Positions 1 to 5,406 of a DNA stretch of 5,536 nt are shown piece after piece (position 1 is the stretch's first letter; every line of letters begins with the position of its first letter). The DNA comes from an uncultured Synergistia bacterium (GTDB taxonomy: Bacteria; Eremiobacterota; SpSt-956; JAKJGF01), in the NCBI GenBank assembly GCA_937888925.1, contig CALARM010000781.1, forward strand, positions 1 to 5,536, in the 5' to 3' direction. The translations under genes were made by a program, and so were the position numbers. The notes below the pieces were generated by a model. It searched no databases and was not told the origin of the DNA. It saw only the letters and a program-made list of their open reading frames with translations.

Positions 1-873
1 TTCTTCAATAAAAAAGCTCATAAACCTTCACTGAAAGAGTCTGTCATATGGAGTATTGTATGGATTACCTGTAGCCTCCTGTTTAATGCAGGGGTTTTTT
101 ATTTTCAGGGTAATGTAAAAGGGATGGAATTTCTTACAGGCTATATTATAGAAAAGGCTTTATCGGTAGATAATATATTTGTTTTTGTAATGGTATTTTC
201 GTATTTTTCTGTTCCTATGGAGTATCAGCACAAGGTTTTATTCTGGGGTATAATCGGCGCTCTTTTTATGAGAGCAAGTTTTATTCTTCTCGGAACAGTA
301 TTAATTAAACAATTCCATTTCATTCTTTATATATTCGGCGCTCTCCTTATATATGGCGGTTACAAAATGATGTTTCAGAATGATGAACAGATAGACCCCG
401 GGAAAAACCCTTTTCTGAAACTCTGTAGAAAGATATTCCCTGTAACACCCAATTATATAGGTTCAAATTTCTTTATAAGAGATGGTATGAAGCTTTTAGC
501 AACACCTCTGCTGCCTGTCCTTGTAGTAATAGAAACAACGGATCTTCTTTTTGCCATTGACTCAATACCGGCAGTATTTGCCATAACACAGGATGCTTTT
601 ATTGTATATACATCAAATATCTTTGCAGTTCTCGGCCTCAGGTCACTCTATTTTGTGCTTGCAGGAATAATAGACAAATTTGTCTATCTGAAATACGGGC
701 TTTCTATAGTACTTGCTTTTATAGGTGTAAAAATGCTGATTATAGACATATATAAAATCCCCACGTCTTTTTCTTTAATGATCGTAAGTATTCTCATAGC
801 AGGTTCAACCGTGTTATCTCTCTTCGCAAAAGAAGAAAAACTGGCAGCTTCTTCAGTGACCAGTGAGCAGTGA
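1..873 (+). CDS. TerC/Alx-family integral membrane protein, 5'-truncated by window edge
   Basis: The frame is open from base 1 and its translation is family-like well before the first internal ATG (124), so the gene starts left of the window. About 290 residues are visible; TerC/Alx proteins are usually about 320, so roughly 30 N-terminal residues are missing. Family hallmarks seen include GYIIEKALSVDNIFVF with its acidic residues in a membrane segment, FWGIIGALFMRA, and the second acidic segment ETTDLLFAIDSIPA followed by TSNIFAVLGLR. Several hydrophobic membrane-spanning stretches cover most of the protein. The family is associated with metal-ion (notably manganese) homeostasis and, in some members, tellurite resistance or alkaline response; the substrate here is inferred only. 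The last codons (V-T-S-E-Q-stop) are supplied by a heptamer repeat array, so the extreme C-terminus is probably not conserved. Any upstream riboswitch would lie outside the window. Confidence 0.93.
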   Translation, partial: FFNKKAHKPSLKESVIWSIVWITCSLLFNAGVFYFQGNVKGMEFLTGYIIEKALSVDNIFVFVMVFSYFSVPMEYQHKVLFWGIIGALFMRASFILLGTVLIKQFHFILYIFGALLIYGGYKMMFQNDEQIDPGKNPFLKLCRKIFPVTPNYIGSNFFIRDGMKLLATPLLPVLVVIETTDLLFAIDSIPAVFAITQDAFIVYTSNIFAVLGLRSLYFVLAGIIDKFVYLKYGLSIVLAFIGVKMLIIDIYKIPTSFSLMIVSILIAGSTVLSLFAKEEKLAASSVTSEQ

Positions 874-980
874 GCAGTTACCAGTGAGCAGTTACCAGTT
901 ACCAGTTACCAGTTACCAGTTACCAGTGATAAAATACATTCACCTTTTACTGGTCACTGATTACTGATAACTGCTCACTG
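854..980. repeat. Palindromic heptamer array between convergent genes
   Basis: Eleven heptamers run in perfect phase from 854 to 930: CAGTGAC, CAGTGAG twice, CAGTTAC, CAGTGAG, CAGTTAC five times, and CAGTGAT. After a spacer (931-945), five units follow in the opposite orientation (946-980), reading on the minus strand as CAGTGAG, CAGTTAT, CAGTAAT, CAGTGAC, CAGTAAA. The two halves can pair as a stem of up to about 35 bp in several 7-nt registers. The array overlaps the 3' ends of the TerC gene and of the convergent glycosyltransferase gene; each stop codon is the TGA inside a CAGTGAG unit. It may act as a bidirectional transcription end or mRNA 3'-end hairpin, although no clean U-tract follows the stem. 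Short heptamer arrays of this kind are known in many bacterial genomes; function is unassigned. Confidence 0.9.
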
Positions 981-1862
981 TAAAAGTCCTTCTTTTACAC
1001 CGCATAAATAATGATATTGAAGTAAAATATCGCGGAAAAATTTGCTGTCTTTCTTTTCTCTGCATTTATTAATCAACCATCCGTCGGGTTTTATGAAGGA
1101 ATGGATAAAAAGAGAAAGGGGATTCATACCCAGGAGGTATTTTATTTTCCAGTCTTTATGTTTCCTGTAAAATTTTACGGCAGACTGGCCTGCTTTTCTC
1201 ATTATCTCACATTTTTTTTCCAGAGGAACAGGATGGAGATGATAGTTTACGGCAGATCTTGCATAATTAATATGCACACCTTTGCAGGACAGTCTGTAAC
1301 CGAGTTCTATATCTTCCCAGCCGTAGTCCTGAAATAACTCGTCAAACATGCCGGCTTCAATCAATTTATCTCTTCCGGCAGATGCATTGCCTGTCATAAA
1401 ATAAAGCCATGAAAGTTTTTTTCTGTTATGAGGATGCATTTCATGTCTGCTTTCGGGATGGTTCTTTACATGTTCATATTCCTCTATGGATGAGACTTGA
1501 ACTTCAAGCCCTATTACTGCTTCTCCCGGATATTTTTTATGAAAAGCGGCATGTTCTTTCAATAAATCAGGTGATGCTATTATATCTGCATCTGTAAAAA
1601 GAATTATTTCACCTTTTGCCTTTTTTATCCCCGTATTTCTTGCACCCGATCTGCCTCTGTTTTCCTGACTTATAAATGTCACAGCAGGTTTCATGGGGAG
1701 GTTCTTTACCATTTCTTCCGTTCCGTCAGTAGAGGAACTATCGACTACAATAATCTCATACTCTTCAGACGGAAAATTCTGTTCATCAAGAGATTTAAGA
1801 ACAATCTCCAATGTATCTTTACGGTTAAAAGCCGGTATGACTACACTTATAAAATAGGACAT
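975..1862 (-). CDS. Family 2 (GT-A) glycosyltransferase
   Basis: A 295-residue predicted cytoplasmic glycosyltransferase that would transfer a sugar from a nucleotide-sugar donor, probably in surface polysaccharide or glycoconjugate synthesis. The N-terminal nucleotide-binding motif VVIPAFNR is at 7-14. VVDSSSTDGT at 39-48 is a variant of VVDDGSTDGT with the second Asp replaced by Ser. GARNTGI at 73-79 and the metal-binding DxD (TDAD, about 90-93) follow. The acceptor-side GWEDIELGYRL at 181-191 supplies the probable catalytic acidic residues. No transmembrane anchor or signal peptide is evident. The ATG lies two bases after the stop of the upstream HTH-ATPase gene and has no recognisable Shine-Dalgarno sequence, so translation is probably coupled. 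The final Gln codon and the TGA stop come from the heptamer array. Donor and acceptor cannot be predicted. Confidence 0.92.
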   Translation of the reverse strand: MSYFISVVIPAFNRKDTLEIVLKSLDEQNFPSEEYEIIVVDSSSTDGTEEMVKNLPMKPAVTFISQENRGRSGARNTGIKKAKGEIILFTDADIIASPDLLKEHAAFHKKYPGEAVIGLEVQVSSIEEYEHVKNHPESRHEMHPHNRKKLSWLYFMTGNASAGRDKLIEAGMFDELFQDYGWEDIELGYRLSCKGVHINYARSAVNYHLHPVPLEKKCEIMRKAGQSAVKFYRKHKDWKIKYLLGMNPLSLFIHSFIKPDGWLINKCREKKDSKFFRDILLQYHYLCGVKEGLLQ

Positions 1863-1864
1863 AA

Positions 1865-3328
1865 TTAATAAACTACAGGCTTTTTTCTATATTCAAAACC
1901 TGTAACCCTTATAAATTCTTCAAAAGTAATTACTTGATTCTTAAGAAGTTCCACTGACTGATCGTGAAAAGTCTTCATACCTTTTTCTATGGATTTCTGT
2001 CTTATATCGGACATATTTCTTCTGCTTACTATCATATTTCTTAATTCTTCATCTACTGAAAAGATCTCATAAATGACATAATAACCTTTATAACCTGAAT
2101 AATTACAGTTTTCACAGCCCTTTACCCTTACCAGGACAGAAGGGGAAGAAAAAAGACCTGAAAAATTCTCCATCATACCTTCATCAAAAAGATATTCTTC
2201 CCTGCAGTGAGGACAGGCAACTTTAAGAAGTTTTTCGCTCGTAATACCCACGAGAACACTTCCCAGGGATGATGGTTCTATAGCCATATCATAAAGCCTC
2301 TGCATGGCATTTGCCGCATTTCTTGCCATAATCTGTGCTATAACAAGCTTTGTTCCCGATGAGGTAACACACAGGGAAGCTCTGTCTGAATTTCTCACTT
2401 CACCGGTCATAATTATATCGGGATCTGAATCCATAACAGAGTTGAATATCTCTTCATAGTTATGGTCTGTCTGTATCTGATTTACTCCGTCAAGCATATA
2501 TTCAATATGTTCTTCAACTGTCATAATATTCAGACCGGCCCCTGTTTTTTCTTTTAACATTGAATAAACAAGTGTTGTTTTACCGCTCTGAGGAGGGCCG
2601 CTTACAAGTATAAGTCCCGAAGGTTTTGACAGCATATCCCTTATTTTATTCACATCTTCTTCTGTTTTCAAACAGCGGGAAAGATTTGTTATAACATCTG
2701 CCAGGTCAAAAAGCTTCATAGTATATTTTTCCCCGGCCAGTGTTTCTATGACAGAAATTCTTATTTCCGACAGGATATCACCTTTAAAAATCATACGGCC
2801 TTTACGAATATTACCGGTCAATCTGAAAGCTCTATTTATTTCCCTTAAAAGAAATGGGATTATTACAGAGGACATATCAGTTACTTTTGAGAGTTTACCT
2901 TTAATTCTATATAACAATTCATAATTATCTCGTGCCACAGGGTTTAAATGTATATCAGTAGCTTCTTCTGACAGCCCATCCATGATAATAAGATAAAGAA
3001 GTGCATCTGTTTCATAATCAATGCCTTTTTGATGGATATTACAATCTTTATATTTAAGTCTCTGAATGAAAAATTCAATAGTTTTATTTAATTCATAATA
3101 ATCTCCGCTTTCTTCCGTACCTTCTGTCTGCATAAATTGAATCAGATCTTTACGGTAAAAGCGCCATTGTTTACCTGCTTTAAACCCTTTGATTTTCGCC
3201 TCGCTGAGCCATCTGTAAAGGGTCGGATGGCTTATTTTAAGGAGTTCTGCCGCCTGAGTAAAGTCAAGTATATCGCTCATGCCTTTACCTTCCTGACGGA
3301 GCAGTTCATCTAAATCATCTTCAATCAT
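1865..3328 (-). CDS. Excisionase-type HTH fused to divergent GspE/PilB-family ATPase
   Basis: 487 residues. Residues about 19-67 match the excisionase/MerR-like HTH_17 pattern (FTQAAELLKISHPTLYRWL, then AGKQWRFYRKDLIQFM). Residues about 105-150 resemble the GspE/PilB N1 domain (ATDIHLNP, YRIKGKL). The ATPase domain has Walker A GPPQSGKTT at 244-252, an Asp-box-like TVEEHIEY (270-277, EDP changed to EEH), Walker B SDPDIIMTGEVRN (301-313, Glu310 kept), and a four-Cys zinc motif, CPHC (372-375) and CENC (405-408). Classic GspE/PilB proteins power type II secretion or type IV pili as hexamers at the inner membrane. Here the usual N-terminal interaction domain is replaced by the HTH, both His-box histidines are missing, and arginines of LRxxLRxDPD are absent. 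No pilin, GspF or GspD gene is adjacent, so classical secretion is doubtful. AGGTGA lies 6 nt before this ATG; an alternative start at Met17 also has a good ribosome site. Confidence 0.9.
   Translation of the reverse strand: MIEDDLDELLRQEGKGMSDILDFTQAAELLKISHPTLYRWLSEAKIKGFKAGKQWRFYRKDLIQFMQTEGTEESGDYYELNKTIEFFIQRLKYKDCNIHQKGIDYETDALLYLIIMDGLSEEATDIHLNPVARDNYELLYRIKGKLSKVTDMSSVIIPFLLREINRAFRLTGNIRKGRMIFKGDILSEIRISVIETLAGEKYTMKLFDLADVITNLSRCLKTEEDVNKIRDMLSKPSGLILVSGPPQSGKTTLVYSMLKEKTGAGLNIMTVEEHIEYMLDGVNQIQTDHNYEEIFNSVMDSDPDIIMTGEVRNSDRASLCVTSSGTKLVIAQIMARNAANAMQRLYDMAIEPSSLGSVLVGITSEKLLKVACPHCREEYLFDEGMMENFSGLFSSPSVLVRVKGCENCNYSGYKGYYVIYEIFSVDEELRNMIVSRRNMSDIRQKSIEKGMKTFHDQSVELLKNQVITFEEFIRVTGFEYRKKPVVY
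3288..3294 (-). promoter_or_regulatory. Second ribosome-binding site inside the HTH-ATPase gene (alternative start at Met17)
   Basis: AGGAAGG on the minus strand lies 7 nt before the in-frame ATG at 3278-3280 (Met17). The HTH domain begins directly after this Met, so translation from here would give an intact protein lacking a short acidic extension. The first start also has a good site (AGGTGA, 3335-3340, 6 nt spacing), so sequence alone does not decide between them. Confidence 0.45.
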
Positions 3329-3334
3329 AATTCA

Positions 3335-3340
3335 TCACCT
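3335..3340 (-). promoter_or_regulatory. Ribosome-binding site of the HTH-ATPase gene
   Basis: AGGTGA on the minus strand, 6 nt before the ATG at 3326-3328. It is among the best Shine-Dalgarno matches in the three-gene unit and lies in the 33-base gap after the upstream TMTC-like gene. This suggests the ATPase can be translated independently of the first gene. Confidence 0.7.
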
Positions 3341-3354
3341 GCCCTGAGCCGGGT

Positions 3355-3360
3355 ATTATA
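3355..3360 (-). promoter_or_regulatory. Possible internal -10 element ahead of the HTH-ATPase gene
   Basis: A perfect TATAAT on the minus strand directly follows the stop codon of the TMTC-like gene and precedes the ATPase ribosome site by about 14 nt. The hexamer at the expected -35 position (3378-3383, TGAATT) is a poor match and there is no TGn extension. In AT-rich DNA this may be chance; it is listed as a weak candidate for an internal promoter. Confidence 0.25.
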
Positions 3361-3361
3361 G

Positions 3362-4915
3362 TTATTTTTGTTCATAAAATTCATCAACCTTATATCCAAG
3401 TATTTTTGCTTTTTTAATATCTGCCTTTGATTTATCATACTCGCCTATCTTATAATAAGTAATTCCTCTGTAATAATAAGCTTCTTTATAATCAGGGTTA
3501 AGTTTTAATGCCTCCGTATAATCAGAAATAGCTTTATTATATTCTCCACTCCTGCCGTAGGCATTGGCTCTATTATAATAACTTTTCTCATATAAAGGAT
3601 TCATTTCTATTGCTTTTGAAAAATCTGCAATTGCCCTGCCATATTCTTCTTCACTATAATAAGCACATCCGCGATTAAAATAAGGGATGAAATTATCAGG
3701 ATATTTATTCAGAGTATCAGACCACAATGTTATACTATCTGACCATACGTGGCATCTATTCCATGTAAGAAAAGACAGAGTTAATATTAATAAAGATAAA
3801 ATTATGACAGGTACCACTTTATTATATTTATTATATAACCAGTAAAAACCTTCTGCAATAATATAAAAAAAGCCTATTGAAGGAATATAGGTATAGCGGT
3901 CAGCTGCTATACCGGGAGGTACAGGAATTAATTGACTGACAGGTAACCAAGTAATAAAGAAAAAAAGGCTTCCAAAAATCACTTTTTTTGTATATCTGAT
4001 TGAAAAAATTATAAGAAAAAATAAAACAGGAAGAAGAAAAAGAGAGACTATAAAAAAAGGATGCAGAACATATCCGGAAGGGTGTGGATAAAGACAGGCC
4101 AGTCTTACAGGTAATAATAATTTACCTGTATAAAAAAATATTCCATAACTGGCAATACAGATATTATAAAAAAAGGTAAAATGTTTACTATCCGGATTAT
4201 TATATAATATTTGAAGAGAAATTGTCATAATTACAAATATTACTGACAGTAAAAAATATAAAATCTTATCTGTAATAATATCTTTATTGACTTTTCGTCC
4301 CATAAAATAATCAAAAAGACATAAAAGGACAGGAAGACTTACTCCCATAGGTTTTGAAAGAAGTGACAGGGAAAACATAATTAAAGAAATATAATAATAT
4401 TTATAAGATGTTTCTTTAATGTAATAAACATAAGAAATAATAGAGGCAAAGAAGAAAAAACTATATAGAACATCCTTTCTTTCACAAATCCAGACAACCG
4501 ATTCTACACGGAGAGGATGTATTGCAAAAAAAATTGATGTAAAAAATGCTATAAAAACATTCCGGCTGAGCATAAGAACAAGCCAGAATACAAGGAGAGA
4601 ATTCAATATATGAAGTATAAGATTTGTTGTATGATAGACAGCAGGATTAAGCTGAAAAAAGTGATATTCCACTGCATAACTCAGGTAAGTCAGAGGAAGA
4701 TAAACACTTTTTACAAACGGAATATCCCCTTTATCACCGCCAATACTAAAAATGCTTTTTATATTTTCTATGGATAAACTTTTTATCATATTATTATTTA
4801 TGACAAATTCCTGGTCATCCCATTCAGTAAAGCCATTTTTAAGACAGGGAGAAAAACTAATGAAAGTAATGAAAATTATAAGCAGAATTGATAATTTTAC
4901 AGGACGTGTTTGCAT
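3362..4915 (-). CDS. TMTC-like multi-pass membrane protein with C-terminal TPR repeats (putative GT-C glycosyltransferase)
   Basis: 517 residues from the ATG at 4913-4915; a TTG one codon earlier is possible but less likely. The N-terminus has one hydrophobic helix followed by NGFTEWDDQEF (about 27-37), whose WDD is the GT-C-type acidic motif in the first extracytoplasmic loop. HPLRVESVVWICERKD (about 133-148) is the typical TMTC/TPR-membrane-protein signature, and AADRYTYIPSIGF (about 337-349) is a second conserved loop. About ten further hydrophobic segments follow to residue 385. Three TPR units cover about 407-509 (NRGCAYYSEEEYGRAIADF, NRANAYGRSGEYNKAISDY, YRGITYYKIGEYDKSKADI). Eukaryotic TMTCs O-mannosylate proteins using lipid-linked mannose; bacterial homologues are mostly uncharacterised, so transfer from a polyprenyl donor is inference. 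The gene appears AT-richer than the two downstream genes. No good Shine-Dalgarno sequence lies close to the ATG. Confidence 0.88.
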   Translation of the reverse strand: MQTRPVKLSILLIIFITFISFSPCLKNGFTEWDDQEFVINNNMIKSLSIENIKSIFSIGGDKGDIPFVKSVYLPLTYLSYAVEYHFFQLNPAVYHTTNLILHILNSLLVFWLVLMLSRNVFIAFFTSIFFAIHPLRVESVVWICERKDVLYSFFFFASIISYVYYIKETSYKYYYISLIMFSLSLLSKPMGVSLPVLLCLFDYFMGRKVNKDIITDKILYFLLSVIFVIMTISLQILYNNPDSKHFTFFYNICIASYGIFFYTGKLLLPVRLACLYPHPSGYVLHPFFIVSLFLLPVLFFLIIFSIRYTKKVIFGSLFFFITWLPVSQLIPVPPGIAADRYTYIPSIGFFYIIAEGFYWLYNKYNKVVPVIILSLLILTLSFLTWNRCHVWSDSITLWSDTLNKYPDNFIPYFNRGCAYYSEEEYGRAIADFSKAIEMNPLYEKSYYNRANAYGRSGEYNKAISDYTEALKLNPDYKEAYYYRGITYYKIGEYDKSKADIKKAKILGYKVDEFYEQK

Positions 4916-4955
4916 CAAATATTTTACATCGCCAATCTTTTCCTGAAATAAATTA

Positions 4956-4991
4956 TTTAGATAAATTGCCTCTAGTTAATTTTTATCTAAA
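4956..4991. repeat. 10-bp perfect inverted repeat upstream of the minus-strand operon
   Basis: TTTAGATAAA (4956-4965) and TTTATCTAAA (4982-4991) are perfect inverted copies separated by 16 bases, located about 41-76 bases before the TMTC-like start codon. Within the operon leader this could be an mRNA stem-loop or a two-site operator. The arms are AT-rich, which raises the chance of coincidence. Confidence 0.45.
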
Positions 4992-4993
4992 GC

Positions 4994-5114
4994 TTTATTT
5001 TTGACCGGGATTTTCGGGATTAAAGAATTACCGGGATTAGAAATTTCAAGTAAAATAATTCTATTTATCATCCTGGTAATCCCATAAATCCTATAAATCC
5101 TGGTCAAAAATGAA
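4994..5114. repeat. Palindromic element made of CCGGGATT-like short repeats
   Basis: The left arm (about 4994-5043) carries TTTTTGACCGGGATT, CGGGATT and TTACCGGGATT units. The right arm (about 5064-5114) carries the inverted versions (ATCCTGGTAATCCC, ATAAATCCT twice, GGTCAAAAAT). Aligning the left arm to the reverse complement of the right arm gives a long imperfect stem over about 50 bases with a loop at about 5044-5063. The outer TTTTTGACC/GGTCAAAAA match is perfect. The units belong to the widespread ATCCTGG/TAAATCCTG type of intergenic repeat found in many Gram-negative and candidate-phylum genomes. It lies between the minus-strand promoter and the first gene of the operon, so it should be transcribed as part of the leader. 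Confidence 0.8.
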
Positions 5115-5163
5115 AATTCCTATACCTTAAATTAACCTGTTATATAAAGATTTTTTTTATCTA

Positions 5164-5184
5164 TATACGGCCATTTACCGTATA
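5164..5184. promoter_or_regulatory. 7-7-7 dyad at the predicted transcription start: candidate operator or 5' hairpin
   Basis: TATACGG (5164-5170), seven bases, then CCGTATA (5178-5184) form a perfect 7-bp inverted repeat. It sits roughly at +5 to +25 of the transcript predicted from the promoter at 5196-5224. That is a common place for a repressor operator; in RNA it would give a 7-bp stem with a 7-nt loop near the 5' end. The T-run at about 5151-5158 lies on the wrong side for a plus-strand terminator. The binding protein is unknown. Confidence 0.5.
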
Positions 5185-5195
5185 AATTAAGTTCT

Positions 5196-5224
5196 ATTGT
5201 ATATATTAACTGCAAAATTGTCAA
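5196..5224 (-). promoter_or_regulatory. Near-consensus sigma-70 promoter for the TMTC/HTH-ATPase/GT2 operon
   Basis: On the minus strand, TTGACA (5219-5224, six of six) is followed after exactly 17 bases by TACAAT (5196-5201, five of six). Transcription would start near 5189 and run leftward, leaving a leader of about 270 bases before the ATG at 4915. The leader holds the 5164-5184 dyad, the palindromic repeat and the 10-bp inverted repeat. No other minus-strand gene lies between this site and the operon. Confidence 0.7.
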
Positions 5225-5257
5225 TCAAGTCTGATCGTTTTCTACACTTGCCATATA

Positions 5258-5266
5258 TGATATAAT
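5258..5266 (+). promoter_or_regulatory. Extended -10 promoter for the ABC transporter gene
   Basis: TGATATAAT matches the extended -10 consensus (TGn plus TATAAT at 5261-5266) perfectly. The -35 region at 17-base spacing (5238-5243) is only T-rich, which is tolerated by extended -10 promoters. Predicted start is near 5273, giving an untranslated or leader region of about 134 bases before the ATG at 5407. It is divergent from the minus-strand promoter, with predicted starts about 84 bases apart. Confidence 0.5.
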
Positions 5267-5292
5267 AATGTAAATCAGGATTGCGTAAAAAA

Positions 5293-5406
5293 ATGGCAGG
5301 TAATTTTACATATAAATGCAAATTAATTAAATTTTTCAGGTTTTGGGTTTTGCATATTCTCAACCGTCACCGTTCACCCAAAACTCTCATTAACGGAATT
5401 CAATAA
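5293..5406 (+). CDS. Possible 37-codon leader ORF abutting the ABC transporter gene
   Basis: An ATG at 5293 opens 37 codons ending in TAA at 5404-5406, immediately before the ATG of the ABC gene and in the same frame. The product begins MAGNFTYKCK, has a hydrophobic/aromatic core LIKFFRFWVLHIL, then a basic stretch (NRHRSPK). It starts about 20 nt after the predicted transcription start and has AGGA (5277-5280) 12 nt upstream, a rather long spacing. It could be a leader peptide translationally coupled to the ABC gene, or a chance open stretch in the 5' leader. No family is recognised, and part of it overlaps an inverted repeat. Confidence 0.25.
   Translation: MAGNFTYKCKLIKFFRFWVLHILNRHRSPKTLINGIQ
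5340..5384. repeat. 9-bp inverted repeat in the ABC gene leader
   Basis: GTTTTGGGT (5340-5348) and ACCCAAAAC (5376-5384) are perfect inverted copies around a 27-base loop, ending 22 bases before the ABC start codon. The loop contains two degenerate heptamers (CCGTCAC, CGTTCAC at about 5364-5377). It may be a leader hairpin affecting access to the ribosome site, or a small remnant of an intergenic repeat. Confidence 0.4.

Noticed and set aside
1..123. Start of the TerC gene at the internal ATG at 124
   Set aside because: The upstream frame is open to base 1 and encodes family-like sequence (SVIWSIVWI, then GVFYFQGN), so the true start is outside the window.
854..980. CRISPR array
   Set aside because: Units are 7 bases with no spacers, and the second half is inverted; this is a tandem/palindromic repeat, not repeat-spacer structure.
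1101..1337. Plus-strand open frame of 78 codons inside the glycosyltransferase gene
   Set aside because: It lies wholly antisense to a well-supported GT2 gene, and its translation resembles no family and is explained by the codon structure of the real gene.
1409..1597. Plus-strand open frame of 62 codons
   Set aside because: Also antisense to the GT2 gene, with no ribosome site or family resemblance.
4916..4918. TTG as start of the TMTC-like gene
   Set aside because: An ATG is the very next codon, and neither position has a better-placed ribosome site, so ATG is preferred.
4752..4946. Plus-strand open frame of 64 codons over the 5' end of the TMTC-like gene
   Set aside because: Antisense to the conserved WDD region of a real gene; low-complexity translation and no supporting promoter.
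5148..5184. Rho-independent terminator formed by the T-run and the nearby dyad
   Set aside because: The T-run precedes the dyad on the plus strand and becomes an A-run on the minus strand, so neither orientation has a stem followed by U residues.
4916..5406. tRNA, other structured RNA gene or insertion-sequence end in the large intergenic region
   Set aside because: No cloverleaf, CCA end, transposase fragment or target-site duplication was found; the inverted repeats there are explained as intergenic repeats or regulatory dyads.
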